From: Cutibacterium avidum ATCC 25577
GTDB taxonomy: Bacteria; Actinomycetota; Actinomycetes; Propionibacteriales; Propionibacteriaceae
Length of the DNA: 64,000 nucleotides
Assembly: GCF_000227295.1 (NCBI RefSeq)
Contig: NZ_JH165054.1
Location: 1,548,550-1,612,549, forward strand
Direction: 5' to 3'
The notes below the pieces were generated by a model. It saw only the letters and a list, made by a program, of their open reading frames with translations. It made no database searches and was not told the DNA's origin. The translations under genes and the position numbers were made by a program. Positions within the stretch are counted from its first letter, which is position 1; every line of letters begins with the position of its first letter. Positions 44,135 to 52,885 of this stretch are shown piece after piece.

Positions 44135-44650
44135 TCATTCGTTTTCGAGGGCGGAGCGGTACCCGGCTTCGGCCTCGGCGTTGAAGGCGACGAGGTAGAT
44201 CGTCTCCACCGAGGTGTCGGTCTGCTTGCATGTTTCGACGGCGATGCGGGTGGACTCGTCCATGGGATAGCCGTACACCCCTGCCGAAATCGTCGGGAAG
44301 GCGACGGTTCTCGCGCCGATCTCGTCAGCCACCTGCAGGGACGTGCGGTAGCAGGAGGCGAGTTGGTCAGACTTGTCGATGGTCTTCGCCCAGACCGGAC
44401 CGACGGTGTGGATGACCCACTTGGCAGGCATCTTTCCCGCGGTGGTGGCCACCGACTGCCCCGTGGGCAGGCCGTCGGGCAGGGTGGTCTCGCGGAGTTT
44501 GCGACAAGCCGCCGACAACTCAGACCCTGCAGCCCGGTGGATGGCCCCATCGACCCCTCCGCCACCAGCCAGCCGACGGTTCGCCGCATTGACGACGGCG
44601 TCGACGTCGAGAGCGGTGATGTCAGTGCGAAGGATCGTGATCTCGGCCAT
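44135..44650 (-). CDS. Macro-domain protein (probable O-acetyl-ADP-ribose deacetylase)
   Basis: The 171-residue single macro domain has the ADP-ribose-binding AVVNAANRRLAGGGGVDGAIH, VIHTVGPVW, and FPTISAGVYGYP, matching the YmdB/MacroD type. It probably removes ADP-ribose or acetyl groups. ATG at 44650 has no ribosome site; CACAAT lies six bases upstream, resembling the arrangement at the window's first gene. It is convergent with the DUF488 gene with ten bases between them. Confidence 0.88.
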   Translation of the reverse strand: MAEITILRTDITALDVDAVVNAANRRLAGGGGVDGAIHRAAGSELSAACRKLRETTLPDGLPTGQSVATTAGKMPAKWVIHTVGPVWAKTIDKSDQLASCYRTSLQVADEIGARTVAFPTISAGVYGYPMDESTRIAVETCKQTDTSVETIYLVAFNAEAEAGYRSALENE

Positions 44651-44759
44651 GGCCCCATTGTGCATGACCTGCGATCACCCTCCGCGGAATCCGCTGGTCT
44701 GGTGGCATGAGGCGTGCGATGGTCGAGATGTTGATCGGCGTCGAGAGAGGAACACTCCC

Positions 44760-45776
44760 ATGAGCACCACCCATCTGACTTCCACCCGCGCTGTCCACCT
44801 CGCATCCCGACCACACGGTGCACCGACCGAGGACAATTTCCGCATCGAGGAGATCACCCTTCCCGAACTGGCCGACGGGCAGATCCTCGTCGCCAATGAG
44901 GTGATGTCGGTCGACCCGTACATGCGCGGCCGGATGAACGACGTCAAGTCCTACGTGCCACCATTCCAGGTCGGCCAGCCCCTCGACGGTGGAGCGGTAG
45001 GCACCGTCATCGCGTCGCGCAGCGAAGGCATTCCGGAAGGAAGGCACGTCGTCCACCAGCTCGGATGGCGTGAACACGCGGTTCTCGACGCCTCCGATGC
45101 GAGGGTCATTGACGTTGACATCGCACCCACCTCGGCCTACCTCGGTGTTCTGGGCATGACCGGCTTTACCGCTTACGCGGGTCTGACACGCGCCGCGGAG
45201 ATGAAGGCCGGAGATGCCGTCTTCGTCTCCGGTGCCGCCGGGGCCGTCGGCTCGATGGTCGGCCAGTTGGCGGGCCTGCTCGGGGCGACTCGTGTCATCG
45301 GCTCTGCCGGCACCGATGCCAAGGTTGCCCGATTGCGTGACCTTGGTTTCGACGCTGCCTTCAACTACCACGACGGTCCGGTGAGCGACCTGCTCGGACA
45401 GGTCGCTCCCGACGGCATCGACGTCTACTACGACAACGTCGGTGGAGACCACCTGGAGGCCGCCATCAACCACCTCAACACCGATGGTCGCGTGGCCATG
45501 TGCGGGGCGATCTCCCAGTACAACTCGGTCGAGCCGCCGTGTGCCCCGCGCAACCTGGGGCTGGCTATCGGCAAGCGGCTGACACTGCGGGGTTTCGTCA
45601 TCGCCAAGTACGCCGAGGAAGTCCGTCCGGAGTTCCAGCAGAAGATGGCCCAGTGGTTGGCAAATGACGAGATCCACTGGGACGAGACCTACCGGGATGG
45701 CCTCGACGCGGCGCCCAAGGCCTTCATCGACATGCTCGAGGGTGCCAACACCGGGAAGATGCTCGTGAGGCTGTGA
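44760..45776 (+). CDS. NADP-dependent oxidoreductase (CurA/leukotriene-B4-dehydrogenase-like)
   Basis: The 338-residue medium-chain reductase without zinc has MSVDPYMRGRMND, the nucleotide loop VSGAAGAVGSMVGQLAG, YYDNVGGDHLEAAI, and GFVIAKY near the C-terminus. Relatives reduce alkenals or enones with NADPH. The frame is open far upstream, but ATG at 44760 matches the family N-terminus. The stop codon forms part of a hairpin with the next gene's end. Confidence 0.88.
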   Translation: MSTTHLTSTRAVHLASRPHGAPTEDNFRIEEITLPELADGQILVANEVMSVDPYMRGRMNDVKSYVPPFQVGQPLDGGAVGTVIASRSEGIPEGRHVVHQLGWREHAVLDASDARVIDVDIAPTSAYLGVLGMTGFTAYAGLTRAAEMKAGDAVFVSGAAGAVGSMVGQLAGLLGATRVIGSAGTDAKVARLRDLGFDAAFNYHDGPVSDLLGQVAPDGIDVYYDNVGGDHLEAAINHLNTDGRVAMCGAISQYNSVEPPCAPRNLGLAIGKRLTLRGFVIAKYAEEVRPEFQQKMAQWLANDEIHWDETYRDGLDAAPKAFIDMLEGANTGKMLVRL

Positions 45777-45800
45777 GATTCCCCAGCACGGAATCTCACA
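45772..45800. terminator. Hairpin built from the stop codons of two convergent genes
   Basis: TGTGAGATTCC (45772-45782) pairs perfectly with GGAATCTCACA (45790-45800) around a seven-base loop. Each arm includes the stop codon of one gene. Confidence 0.6.
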
Positions 45801-46383
45801 GGTCCGGAAGGCTCTCCACCAGCTCGTGCAGGTCGAGATCCCGGTACATGACGATCCCATTCGTCAGCGCGAGGGAGTAGTCGCAGTCACGGTGGGTGCC
45901 TCCGGACAGGGCCGACAGCATGACGCGCAGGGTGTCCCCGTGACTGACCATGACGACGGCCTCGGGGGGATTCTGGGCAAGATCGTCCAACAGATCGCGA
46001 CAGCGTCGCCAGACGTCGAGAAGCGACTCCCCGCCACCCCAGCCGACCTCGGCAATGTCGGCATCCTCGGGGACCGGCATCTCGTGCAGTTCACTGGACA
46101 GCTTGCCCTCCATGTCACCCAAGTACTGCTCCCGCAGCCGGGCGTCAGTCTGAGGTGTCGACCCGATCGCGCGACCCACACGTTGAGCGGTCTGCAGGGC
46201 ACGTTTCTGGTCCGAACTCAGCAGTGCGGTGTGACGAGGCACCAATACGGCGACCTTCCGTCCGGCCTCACCGGCCTGACGATGGCCTCTCCTGGTCAGG
46301 GGGACCTCCATCGTCTGCCCTTGGACGCGGTGCTCCAGGTTCCAGGTGGACTGGCCGTGGCGTACCAGGACGATTCGAGTCAT
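45796..46383 (-). CDS. Histidine phosphatase family protein
   Basis: The 195-residue phosphoglycerate-mutase-like phosphatase has IVLVRHGQSTWN (His9), SSDQKRALQTAQ, the acidic LREQYLGDMEG and the second catalytic VMVSHGDTLRV. The substrate is unknown. ATG at 46383 has no ribosome site, but TAGGCT (46395-46390) lies exactly six bases upstream, fitting a leaderless message. Confidence 0.9.
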   Translation of the reverse strand: MTRIVLVRHGQSTWNLEHRVQGQTMEVPLTRRGHRQAGEAGRKVAVLVPRHTALLSSDQKRALQTAQRVGRAIGSTPQTDARLREQYLGDMEGKLSSELHEMPVPEDADIAEVGWGGGESLLDVWRRCRDLLDDLAQNPPEAVVMVSHGDTLRVMLSALSGGTHRDCDYSLALTNGIVMYRDLDLHELVESLPDL

Positions 46384-46389
46384 TGCCGT

Positions 46390-46395
46390 AGCCTA
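46390..46395 (-). promoter_or_regulatory. Candidate -10 element of the leaderless histidine phosphatase transcript
   Basis: TAGGCT on the minus strand is followed by six bases and the ATG at 46383. Confidence 0.45.
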
Positions 46396-46475
46396 ACCCC
46401 CCATGACGAATGTCATGGCGAATTCGTGACGCCGGACCATGGGCGGAACCACGCCTGGTGGGGTGTTATGGAGGC

Positions 46476-47399
46476 ATGAACGAAACAGCGGTGGTCGTCG
46501 AGGATCTCGTCAAGGCCTTCCCTGCCAAGGGAGGACACCTGACGGCCGTCGACCACATCAATTTCACCATCAAGCAAGGGGAGGTCGTCGCCTTCCTCGG
46601 CCCCAACGGCGCCGGCAAGACGACAACCATCGACATGTTGTTGGGGATCACCGACCCGACCTCCGGCCGCGTCGAGTTGATGGGCCGGAACGCCGAGGAG
46701 GGGGCCCGATCCGGTCGGGTCTCGGCGGTACAACAGACCCGTGGCCTGCTCGACAACTTCACCGTCCACGAGACCCTGCGAGTCATCGGATCGACCTTCA
46801 AGCTCCCGCGCTCCCGGATCGATGAGCAGATGCGGGTCTGGGAGCTGGAAGATTTCGCCTCCCGGAAGGTCGGAAAGTGTTCAGGCGGTCAGCAACAGCG
46901 GCTGCGCTTCGCCCTGGCGATGCTGCCCGATCCGGATCTCCTGGTTCTGGATGAGCCGACGATGGGTCTCGACGTCGATGGACGGCGTCACTTCTGGGCC
47001 CAGATGCACAAGGCCGCTGACGACGGCCGCACCATCATCTTCGCCACCCACTACATTGCCGAGGCGGACGAGTTCGCCGACCGGGTCATCCTCATCAACC
47101 ACGGCCGCATCATCGCAGACGGACCGATCGCTGAGATCCGTGCCTCGGTCTCCGGTTCGACGGTCACCGTCGTCTGGCCCGACGTGGATCCCGCGACCCT
47201 CGATCGCCTGCCCCACGTCAACCACTACGACATCAAGTCCGACACCGTCACCTTCACCACCGACGACTCCGACGAGTTGGTGCGCCATCTGCTCAACCAC
47301 ACCGAGGCCCACGACGTGCTGGTCGCCCGCACCACTCTGGAGGACGCATTCCTCTCACTCACCAGCGAGAGCATCGACCGGACGGAGAGTGCCTCATGA
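46476..47399 (+). CDS. ABC-2 type exporter ATPase
   Basis: The 307-residue ATPase has Walker A FLGPNGAGKTTT (about 44-55), signature CSGGQQQRLRFALAM, Walker B LLVLDEPTMGLD and switch IIFATHYIAEAD. A C-terminal domain of about 90 residues follows. This is the single-polypeptide ATPase type of ABC-2 exporters. GGAGG lies very close to ATG 46476, so the exact start is not secure. The stop overlaps the permease start by four bases. Confidence 0.9.
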   Translation: MNETAVVVEDLVKAFPAKGGHLTAVDHINFTIKQGEVVAFLGPNGAGKTTTIDMLLGITDPTSGRVELMGRNAEEGARSGRVSAVQQTRGLLDNFTVHETLRVIGSTFKLPRSRIDEQMRVWELEDFASRKVGKCSGGQQQRLRFALAMLPDPDLLVLDEPTMGLDVDGRRHFWAQMHKAADDGRTIIFATHYIAEADEFADRVILINHGRIIADGPIAEIRASVSGSTVTVVWPDVDPATLDRLPHVNHYDIKSDTVTFTTDDSDELVRHLLNHTEAHDVLVARTTLEDAFLSLTSESIDRTESAS

Positions 47400-48148
47400 A
47401 CATCACCTACTCCCTTCTCGACATCCGGCGGATGGTTCGCACCCCGTCGATCATCATCTTCGCCTTCGTCATGCCGGTCGCGATGTACGTGCTCTTCGGT
47501 GCAATCCAGGACTACGGCACCATCTCGGTGGCACATGGAAACGTCAATGCCGCAGTGATGGCGTCGATGGCCCTCTACGGCACTGCCACCGCCGCCTCAG
47601 GTCTGGGGTCGTCGTCGGCCCTGGAGCAACAGGCGGGATGGGGACGGCAGCTGGCGACCACCCCGATGACCCAGTGGAACTACCTCGTCACCAAGATCGT
47701 CTCGATCCAGGTCGTCGCGGCCGTGCCGGTGGCCCTCGTGCTGCTCGTCGGCGCCCTCTCGGGTGCGCGTATCGATGGCATCGGATGGCTGTGGACCTTC
47801 CTCCTGGCATGGGTGTGCTGCGTTCCTTACACCATCTTCGGTCTTGGAATGGCGATACTTATCCGTAACGAGAACGCTGCCTCCCTGGTGTCCTTCTTCG
47901 TGCTGGCCTTCGCTTTTCTCGGCAATGTCTTCATGCCCTTGGGCGGGTTCATGCTTAAGCTCTCCCGCTTCACCCCGCTGTGGGGCGTCAACCTGCTGCC
48001 GCGGTGGCCGATCATGGGAGGATACGAGATGACGACCCAGGGGCCGGTCGAGGTCGACCTCTCCCGTGCCATCATCAGCGCAGTGGCGTGGGCTGCTGTC
48101 TTCGTCGTGTTGGCATGGCTGGTCTCCCGCCGTCACAGGGACCGCTGA
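47396..48148 (+). CDS. ABC-2 type exporter permease
   Basis: The 250-residue protein has six helices and the ABC-2 pattern: RRMVRTPSIIIFAFVMPVAMYV at the first helix, EQQAGWGRQLATTPM, and NVFMPLGGFML. It pairs with the preceding ATPase. The substrate is unknown. Association with a downstream DesK/DesR-type pair is common for stress-induced exporters of this class. Confidence 0.9.
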   Translation: MNITYSLLDIRRMVRTPSIIIFAFVMPVAMYVLFGAIQDYGTISVAHGNVNAAVMASMALYGTATAASGLGSSSALEQQAGWGRQLATTPMTQWNYLVTKIVSIQVVAAVPVALVLLVGALSGARIDGIGWLWTFLLAWVCCVPYTIFGLGMAILIRNENAASLVSFFVLAFAFLGNVFMPLGGFMLKLSRFTPLWGVNLLPRWPIMGGYEMTTQGPVEVDLSRAIISAVAWAAVFVVLAWLVSRRHRDR

Positions 48149-48175
48149 GAGGCCAGCTGGGAGGAGAACAGGCCG

Positions 48176-49282
48176 ATGCGCAAACGCTCCAGACGCTCGC
48201 TGTCGGCATGGGGCGCGCGCGGGACGCAGACCTTGTATGCCGGGATTTGGACGATCTTCCTTGCTTATCCCATCGAGCACATAGCTGCCAACCCCGAGCT
48301 CGTGAGGTCCCAGCGGGTCACCGGGTTCGTCCTCATCGGCCTCTTCGTGCTGGTCTACCTGTTCGGATTCTGGCTGGGGGTCGACACGCTGGAGACCTGG
48401 CTCTCGCGACGTTGGATGCCTCGCTGGCCCTGGGCATTTCTGGCCGTGATATGCCTGCTCAACGGCGGGGTGGCCCTCGTCGATCCGTCGGCGGCCGTCG
48501 AGATGTTCGCCTTTCCGTTGGCCTTCACCCTCTTCCTAATGTCGACATCCGCAGTCCTGATGGTCCTCGTGCTCGAGGTCGCCGCGCTGTTGGTGGCCCG
48601 GATCGTCGACGACCAGCGACAGTGGTGGCTCATCGGGCTGCCGTCGATGGCCATGATTCTGCTGGCCGGATGTATCAGTCGGGTGTGGAGCAACAACCGG
48701 CTCGAGCAGAACAAGCAGCACAAGATCGAGGCCACCTATGCCGAGCGGGAGAGGATCGCCTCCGACGTCCATGACCTTCTCGGCCAGAGCCTGACGGTGA
48801 TCTCCATGAAAGCCGAACTCATCGGCAAACTCATCGACATCAACCCGGAGGCCGCCAAGGAACAGGCAGCGGACACGCACAACCTGAGTCGCGAGGCCTT
48901 GGCGCAGGTTCGAGGCCTGGTCAGTGACCTCAACGAGGCTGACCTGGACTCCCAGCTCGCCACCGCGGCGACAGCCCTGACGACAGCTGGCATCTCCCTT
49001 CGGGTCCACGACGAGCGGACCGGCGAGTCCGAGCATGACGCCGTGTGGGGGTGGGTGGTGCGTGAGGCCGTCACCAACATCATCCGCCACTCTCAGGCCA
49101 GGTGCTGTTGGATCAATCTGTCCGACGACCGGATGTGCATCATCGACGACGGCATCGGTGTCGGCGACGCCGAGGAAGGTTCCGGCCGGGCGGGGATGAG
49201 GCGTCGTGTCGAGGGCGTCGGTGGGCACCTGGACATCGGTTCGGGAGACAATGGTCGGGGAACCAAGGTGGTGGTGTCATGA
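48176..49282 (+). CDS. DesK-type sensor histidine kinase
   Basis: In this 368-residue kinase, residues 20-170 form about five transmembrane helices without a large extracellular domain. The HisKA_3 motif is ERERIASDVHDLLGQSL with phospho-acceptor His199. The ATPase domain includes VVREAVTNIIRHSQA and IIDDGIGVG. It overlaps its response regulator gene by four bases and lies 27 bases after the ABC-2 permease gene. Confidence 0.9.
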   Translation: MRKRSRRSLSAWGARGTQTLYAGIWTIFLAYPIEHIAANPELVRSQRVTGFVLIGLFVLVYLFGFWLGVDTLETWLSRRWMPRWPWAFLAVICLLNGGVALVDPSAAVEMFAFPLAFTLFLMSTSAVLMVLVLEVAALLVARIVDDQRQWWLIGLPSMAMILLAGCISRVWSNNRLEQNKQHKIEATYAERERIASDVHDLLGQSLTVISMKAELIGKLIDINPEAAKEQAADTHNLSREALAQVRGLVSDLNEADLDSQLATAATALTTAGISLRVHDERTGESEHDAVWGWVVREAVTNIIRHSQARCCWINLSDDRMCIIDDGIGVGDAEEGSGRAGMRRRVEGVGGHLDIGSGDNGRGTKVVVS

Positions 49283-49890
49283 CCGACGAGTCGATCAAAC
49301 TCGTTCTCGCTGATGATCAGGCCTTGGTACGCGGTGCCCTTGTCGCTCTGCTCTCCCTGGAACCCGACATCGAGGTGGTCGGCCAATGCAGTCGTGGCGA
49401 CGAGGTCGTCCTGACGGTTGAGAAGACCCGTCCCGACGTGCTGCTGCTCGACATCGAGATGCCCGGAATGGACGGCATCGAGGTGGCGGACCGCTTGGCT
49501 GGGGCTGACGTCAAGATTCTCATCGTCACCACCTTCGGACGCCCCGGGTACCTGCGCCGGGCGATGGATGCCGGGGTGGCTGGATTCGTCGTCAAGGACA
49601 CCCCGGCCGCCGAACTGGCCCAGGCAGTGCGCAGGGTTCATCAGGGAGGCCGCGTCATCGACCCGTCCTTGGCCGCGGAGTCCCTGCTGGAGGGGTACAA
49701 CCCGTTGACGGAGAGGGAGCGAGGTGTGTTGCGGGAGGCGGAGTCGGGGGAGCCGATCGCCGTCATCGCGAGGAAGCTCTCCCTGTCGACTGGAACGGTC
49801 CGTAACCACGTGTCCTCAGCGATCGCGAAGACCAACAGCGTCAATCGAGCCCAGGCAGTTGCCGAGGCCAGGAGACGCGGCTGGCTGTAA
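49279..49890 (+). CDS. DesR/NarL-family response regulator
   Basis: The 203-residue regulator has a receiver domain (acidic ADDQ, phospho-acceptor Asp58 in LLLDIEMPG, VVKDTP) and a C-terminal LuxR-type HTH (LTERERGVLREAE, LSTGTVRNHVSSAIAKT). It is coupled to the preceding kinase. The ABC-2 exporter genes upstream are its most likely targets. Confidence 0.92.
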   Translation: MTDESIKLVLADDQALVRGALVALLSLEPDIEVVGQCSRGDEVVLTVEKTRPDVLLLDIEMPGMDGIEVADRLAGADVKILIVTTFGRPGYLRRAMDAGVAGFVVKDTPAAELAQAVRRVHQGGRVIDPSLAAESLLEGYNPLTERERGVLREAESGEPIAVIARKLSLSTGTVRNHVSSAIAKTNSVNRAQAVAEARRRGWL

Positions 49891-50202
49891 AGGCGGAAGT
49901 GCTGCCAGGTTTTGGAACCACCGATTGTCCAGGTCCGTGTCAGGCAGTTCAAGGAGGCACCGTGAAAGCGCCCGACACCCACTCCCCGCGTCGAACCAAC
50001 ACCAAATCTCCGACTCGTGGCTGCTCGTGTGGTGCGGTCCCCGGTGCCCGCCACCACATGCCGTCAACCCAGAGCCCGCATGAGGTGTCGGTTGGCTCCT
50101 GCTGGATTGGGCCGCACTGGTCAGTCCTCTCGTGGGGCGGGTACCAATCCATCTGGACCCTTCATCAGCGACTCCTCTCCTCATCAGTCCGGGCCGCTGC
50201 TC
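49891..50202. other. Unassigned stretch upstream of cbiB
   Basis: A strong AAGGAGG (49951-49957) lies five bases before GTG 49962, which opens an 89-codon frame ending at 50231 and overlapping the cbiB start. The product would be Ser/Pro/Cys-rich with no recognisable domain. The opposite strand has a 67-codon frame (49949-50152) ending VGDLVLVRRGEWV. Neither is convincing by codon use. No cobalamin riboswitch core was found here. Confidence 0.3.
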
Positions 50203-50208
50203 TAGGGT
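50203..50208 (+). promoter_or_regulatory. Candidate -10 element of a leaderless cbiB transcript
   Basis: TAGGGT ends six bases before the ATG at 50215, with no ribosome site. Confidence 0.45.
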
Positions 50209-50214
50209 GTGGGC

Positions 50215-51243
50215 ATGCTGTGTCATCGTGACCGTCGTCGTGGGCTCGGGTTGGCCGCCCGGGCAGTGGGGCTGGGAGTAGGTGTCGTCGCCGATCGGTT
50301 GTTCGGTGATCCGCAGGAACACCACCCGGTGGCGGTCTTCGGTAATGCCGCCGCTGCCCTCGAGAAGCGTGACTGGTCCGACTCCGTCGCGCGTGGCGGT
50401 GCTCATGTGGCCGCATGTCTTGTCCCTCTGGCCCTGTTGGGAGCAGGGGTCGAGAAGGTCACCGCGAAACACCCGATGCTGCGCGTGATCACGACGGCTG
50501 CGACGACCTGGGCGGTCATCGGGGCGACCTCGCTGGCTGACGAAGGTCAGCGAATGTACGTCCGGCTCGACGAGGACGACCTGGCCGGGGCCCGCGAGCA
50601 GCTGTCCCACCTGTGCTCCCGTGACGCCGACCAGCTCGACGAGCCGGAATTGGCCCGGGCGACCGTGGAGTCCATGGCCGAGAACACCTCCGACGGCGCC
50701 GTGGCATCCCTGTGGTGGGGAGCCGTGGCCGGCGTGCCGGGAATGCTGGTCCACCGCGGGGCGAACACCCTCGATGCCATGATCGGACACCACAACGAGC
50801 GTTACGAGAACTTCGGCAAGGTTGCCGCCCACCTTGACGATCTGCTGGATCTCCCTGCCGCCCGGCTGACCGGACTGTTCGCCTGCCTGCTGGCGCCCAC
50901 CGTCGGGGGAGACTGGCGTCGGGCAGTGCAGATCATGATGCGTGATCATGGTCATCACCCCAGTCCGAACGGGGGATGGTGCGAGTCGGCCTGGGCGGGC
51001 GCCCTCGGGGTGCAACTGGGCGGACGCAATGTCTACTACGGCAATCGTCACGAGGATCGTCCCCTGCTGGGAGACGGCGCACGCCCGGACAGCCGGAAGG
51101 TCGCGGACGCTGCCGACCTCGTCATCGGGGTCACCGGGGTGGCGACGGCTGCCGCCTGCCTCGGCGTAGCGGCCATCGCCCACCTCAGGTTCTACGGCGG
51201 CATCCTGCCGCGGCGTTCCGACTCGAGCGCGAAGGAGAAGTGA
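50215..51243 (+). CDS. cbiB: Cobalamin biosynthesis protein CbiB/CobD (adenosylcobinamide-phosphate synthase)
   Basis: The 342-residue membrane-associated enzyme attaches the aminopropanol side chain to adenosylcobyric acid. Motifs include the N-terminal DRLFGDPQEHHPVAVFG, RATVESMAENTSDGAVASLWW and GANTLDAMIGHHNERYENFG, with several hydrophobic helices. ATG 50215 is preferred over the in-frame GTG 50209 because of the hexamer upstream. Its TGA overlaps the cobQ ATG. Confidence 0.93.
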   Translation: MLCHRDRRRGLGLAARAVGLGVGVVADRLFGDPQEHHPVAVFGNAAAALEKRDWSDSVARGGAHVAACLVPLALLGAGVEKVTAKHPMLRVITTAATTWAVIGATSLADEGQRMYVRLDEDDLAGAREQLSHLCSRDADQLDEPELARATVESMAENTSDGAVASLWWGAVAGVPGMLVHRGANTLDAMIGHHNERYENFGKVAAHLDDLLDLPAARLTGLFACLLAPTVGGDWRRAVQIMMRDHGHHPSPNGGWCESAWAGALGVQLGGRNVYYGNRHEDRPLLGDGARPDSRKVADAADLVIGVTGVATAAACLGVAAIAHLRFYGGILPRRSDSSAKEK

Positions 51244-52703
51244 TGAGTGGAATCCTCGTCGCCGGAACGTCTTCTGACGCCGGGAAGTCGCTGGTCGTCA
51301 CCGCCCTCTGCCGGGCCGCGTGGCGTCGCGGGATCGACGTCGTTCCCTACAAGGCCCAGAACATGTCGAACAATTCGATGGTCTGCCCCGACGGGTCCGA
51401 GATCGGCCGGGCGCAGTACCTGCAGGCCAGCGCCGCCAGGGTGACCCCGGAATCAGCCATGAATCCGGTGCTGCTCAAACCTGGCACCGATCGTCGCTCC
51501 TTCATCGTGCTGCGTGGCACTCCGGGAGGCGTGCTGGAAGCAGGCCAGTACGCCACCGGACGACGTCACCTCGCGGAAGCCGCATGGGCCGCCTACGACG
51601 AGCTCTCCGCCGCCCACGACATGGTCATCTGCGAGGGTGCGGGCTCCCCGGCCGAGATCAACCTGCGTACCGGTGACTACACGAACATGGGACTGGCAAG
51701 GGAGAAGAACCTGCCGGTGGTGCTCGTCGGGGACATTGACCGCGGCGGGGTGCTCGCCAGCCTCTTCGGCACCTGGGCGCTGCTCGACGACGCGGACCGT
51801 TCCCTGCTGGCCGGGTACGTCATCAACAAATTCCGCGGTGATGAGTCCGTTCTCGCTCCCGGTCTGGAGGAGATCACTCGTCGCACCGGAATGCCGAGTT
51901 TCGGGGTGCTGCCCTGGGTCCCCGAGGTGTGGCTCGACGGTGAGGATGCGTTGGAGGTGGGACGTTGGCGTCACGACGGGAACTCCGGTTCAGCCGACGA
52001 TCTGCGGGTTGCCGTCGTCCGGCTGCCGAGAATCTCCAACGCCACCGATGTCGACGCCATGGCCGCCGAGGCCGGGGTCGACGTCCAGGTGACGACCAAC
52101 CCCAACACCTGCGAACTGGCTGACGTGCTCGTCCTGCCCGGATCGCGGTCCACCGTGCGTGATCTGGAGTGGCTGAGGTCCACCGGAATCGCTGAGGTCG
52201 TGGCCCGCCGTGCCCGTCAAAGTCGCACTGTGCTGGGCATTTGTGGCGGCTACCAGATGCTCACCCGCCTCATCCTCGACCCCGCGGGTCAGGAATCGCC
52301 GACCGAGCGAACCGAGGGACTCGGGCTGCTGCCGGTCGAGGTGACCTTCGATGCTGACAAGACCCTGGCCATCCCGAGCGGATCCTGGCGGGGGATCGAG
52401 GTCGGCGGCTACGAGATCCATCACGGCCGAATGGACGTCGACCTGTCGGCGGGGGAGCCCTTCCTCGACGGAGTCCGCGTCGGAAGCGTCTGGGGGACGA
52501 TGTGGCACGGTGCCTTCGAATGTGACGATTTCCGGCGTGCCTGGCTGGCCGAGGCTGCTGAGCATGCCGGATCGGCGTGGCGCCCGGTGGAGGGTGCCAT
52601 CGGGTACGGGCAGCGCCGCGAGCAGATGATCGACGTACTGGCCGACGCCGTCGAGGAGCATCTCGGTCTTGACCGTCTGTTCTCCCTGGCAGGCGGGAGC
52701 TGA
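51243..52703 (+). CDS. cobQ: Cobyric acid synthase
   Basis: The 486-residue amidotransferase adds four amides to the corrin ring. The N-terminal dethiobiotin-synthetase-like domain has LVAGTSSDAGKSLVVTAL and KAQNMSNNS. The C-terminal class I glutaminase domain has the nucleophile cysteine in LGICGGYQML (Cys334) and a late histidine in the WHGAFE block. The frame is open upstream, but the ATG at 51243 matches the family N-terminus and overlaps the cbiB stop. It is also called cbiP. Confidence 0.95.
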   Translation: MSGILVAGTSSDAGKSLVVTALCRAAWRRGIDVVPYKAQNMSNNSMVCPDGSEIGRAQYLQASAARVTPESAMNPVLLKPGTDRRSFIVLRGTPGGVLEAGQYATGRRHLAEAAWAAYDELSAAHDMVICEGAGSPAEINLRTGDYTNMGLAREKNLPVVLVGDIDRGGVLASLFGTWALLDDADRSLLAGYVINKFRGDESVLAPGLEEITRRTGMPSFGVLPWVPEVWLDGEDALEVGRWRHDGNSGSADDLRVAVVRLPRISNATDVDAMAAEAGVDVQVTTNPNTCELADVLVLPGSRSTVRDLEWLRSTGIAEVVARRARQSRTVLGICGGYQMLTRLILDPAGQESPTERTEGLGLLPVEVTFDADKTLAIPSGSWRGIEVGGYEIHHGRMDVDLSAGEPFLDGVRVGSVWGTMWHGAFECDDFRRAWLAEAAEHAGSAWRPVEGAIGYGQRREQMIDVLADAVEEHLGLDRLFSLAGGS

Positions 52704-52724
52704 CCCCGGCCGTGTCGTGGTGTG

Positions 52725-52862
52725 GTGCCACGATGTGGGAGGATCGATACAACGACCGATCTCGAGGAAGCCGGTGTGAGTCCGGCGCGGTCCCGCCACT
52801 GTGACCATCGCCGCGGTGATGGCAGCCAGACACTCGAACGGTTCGTTGCGCACGTCATCGGG
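52725..52862 (+). promoter_or_regulatory. Cobalamin riboswitch upstream of cbiL
   Basis: The conserved core GAAGCCGGTGTGAGTCC, then GCGGTCCCGCCACTGTGA (52766-52804), and the downstream GGCAGCCAGACACTC (52821-52835) match the B12 box and 3' segment of the cobalamin riboswitch family. It lies between cobQ and cbiL, so B12 should repress the methyltransferase genes separately from cbiB-cobQ. The exact outer boundaries are approximate. Confidence 0.85.
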
Positions 52863-52885
52863 CGAGGACACCTGAGGAGGCCGTC

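Noticed and set aside
49891-50214. Third cobalamin riboswitch upstream of cbiB
   Set aside because: The conserved GCCACTG-type core and flanking B12-box sequence are absent; GCCGCACTGG is only a weak resemblance.
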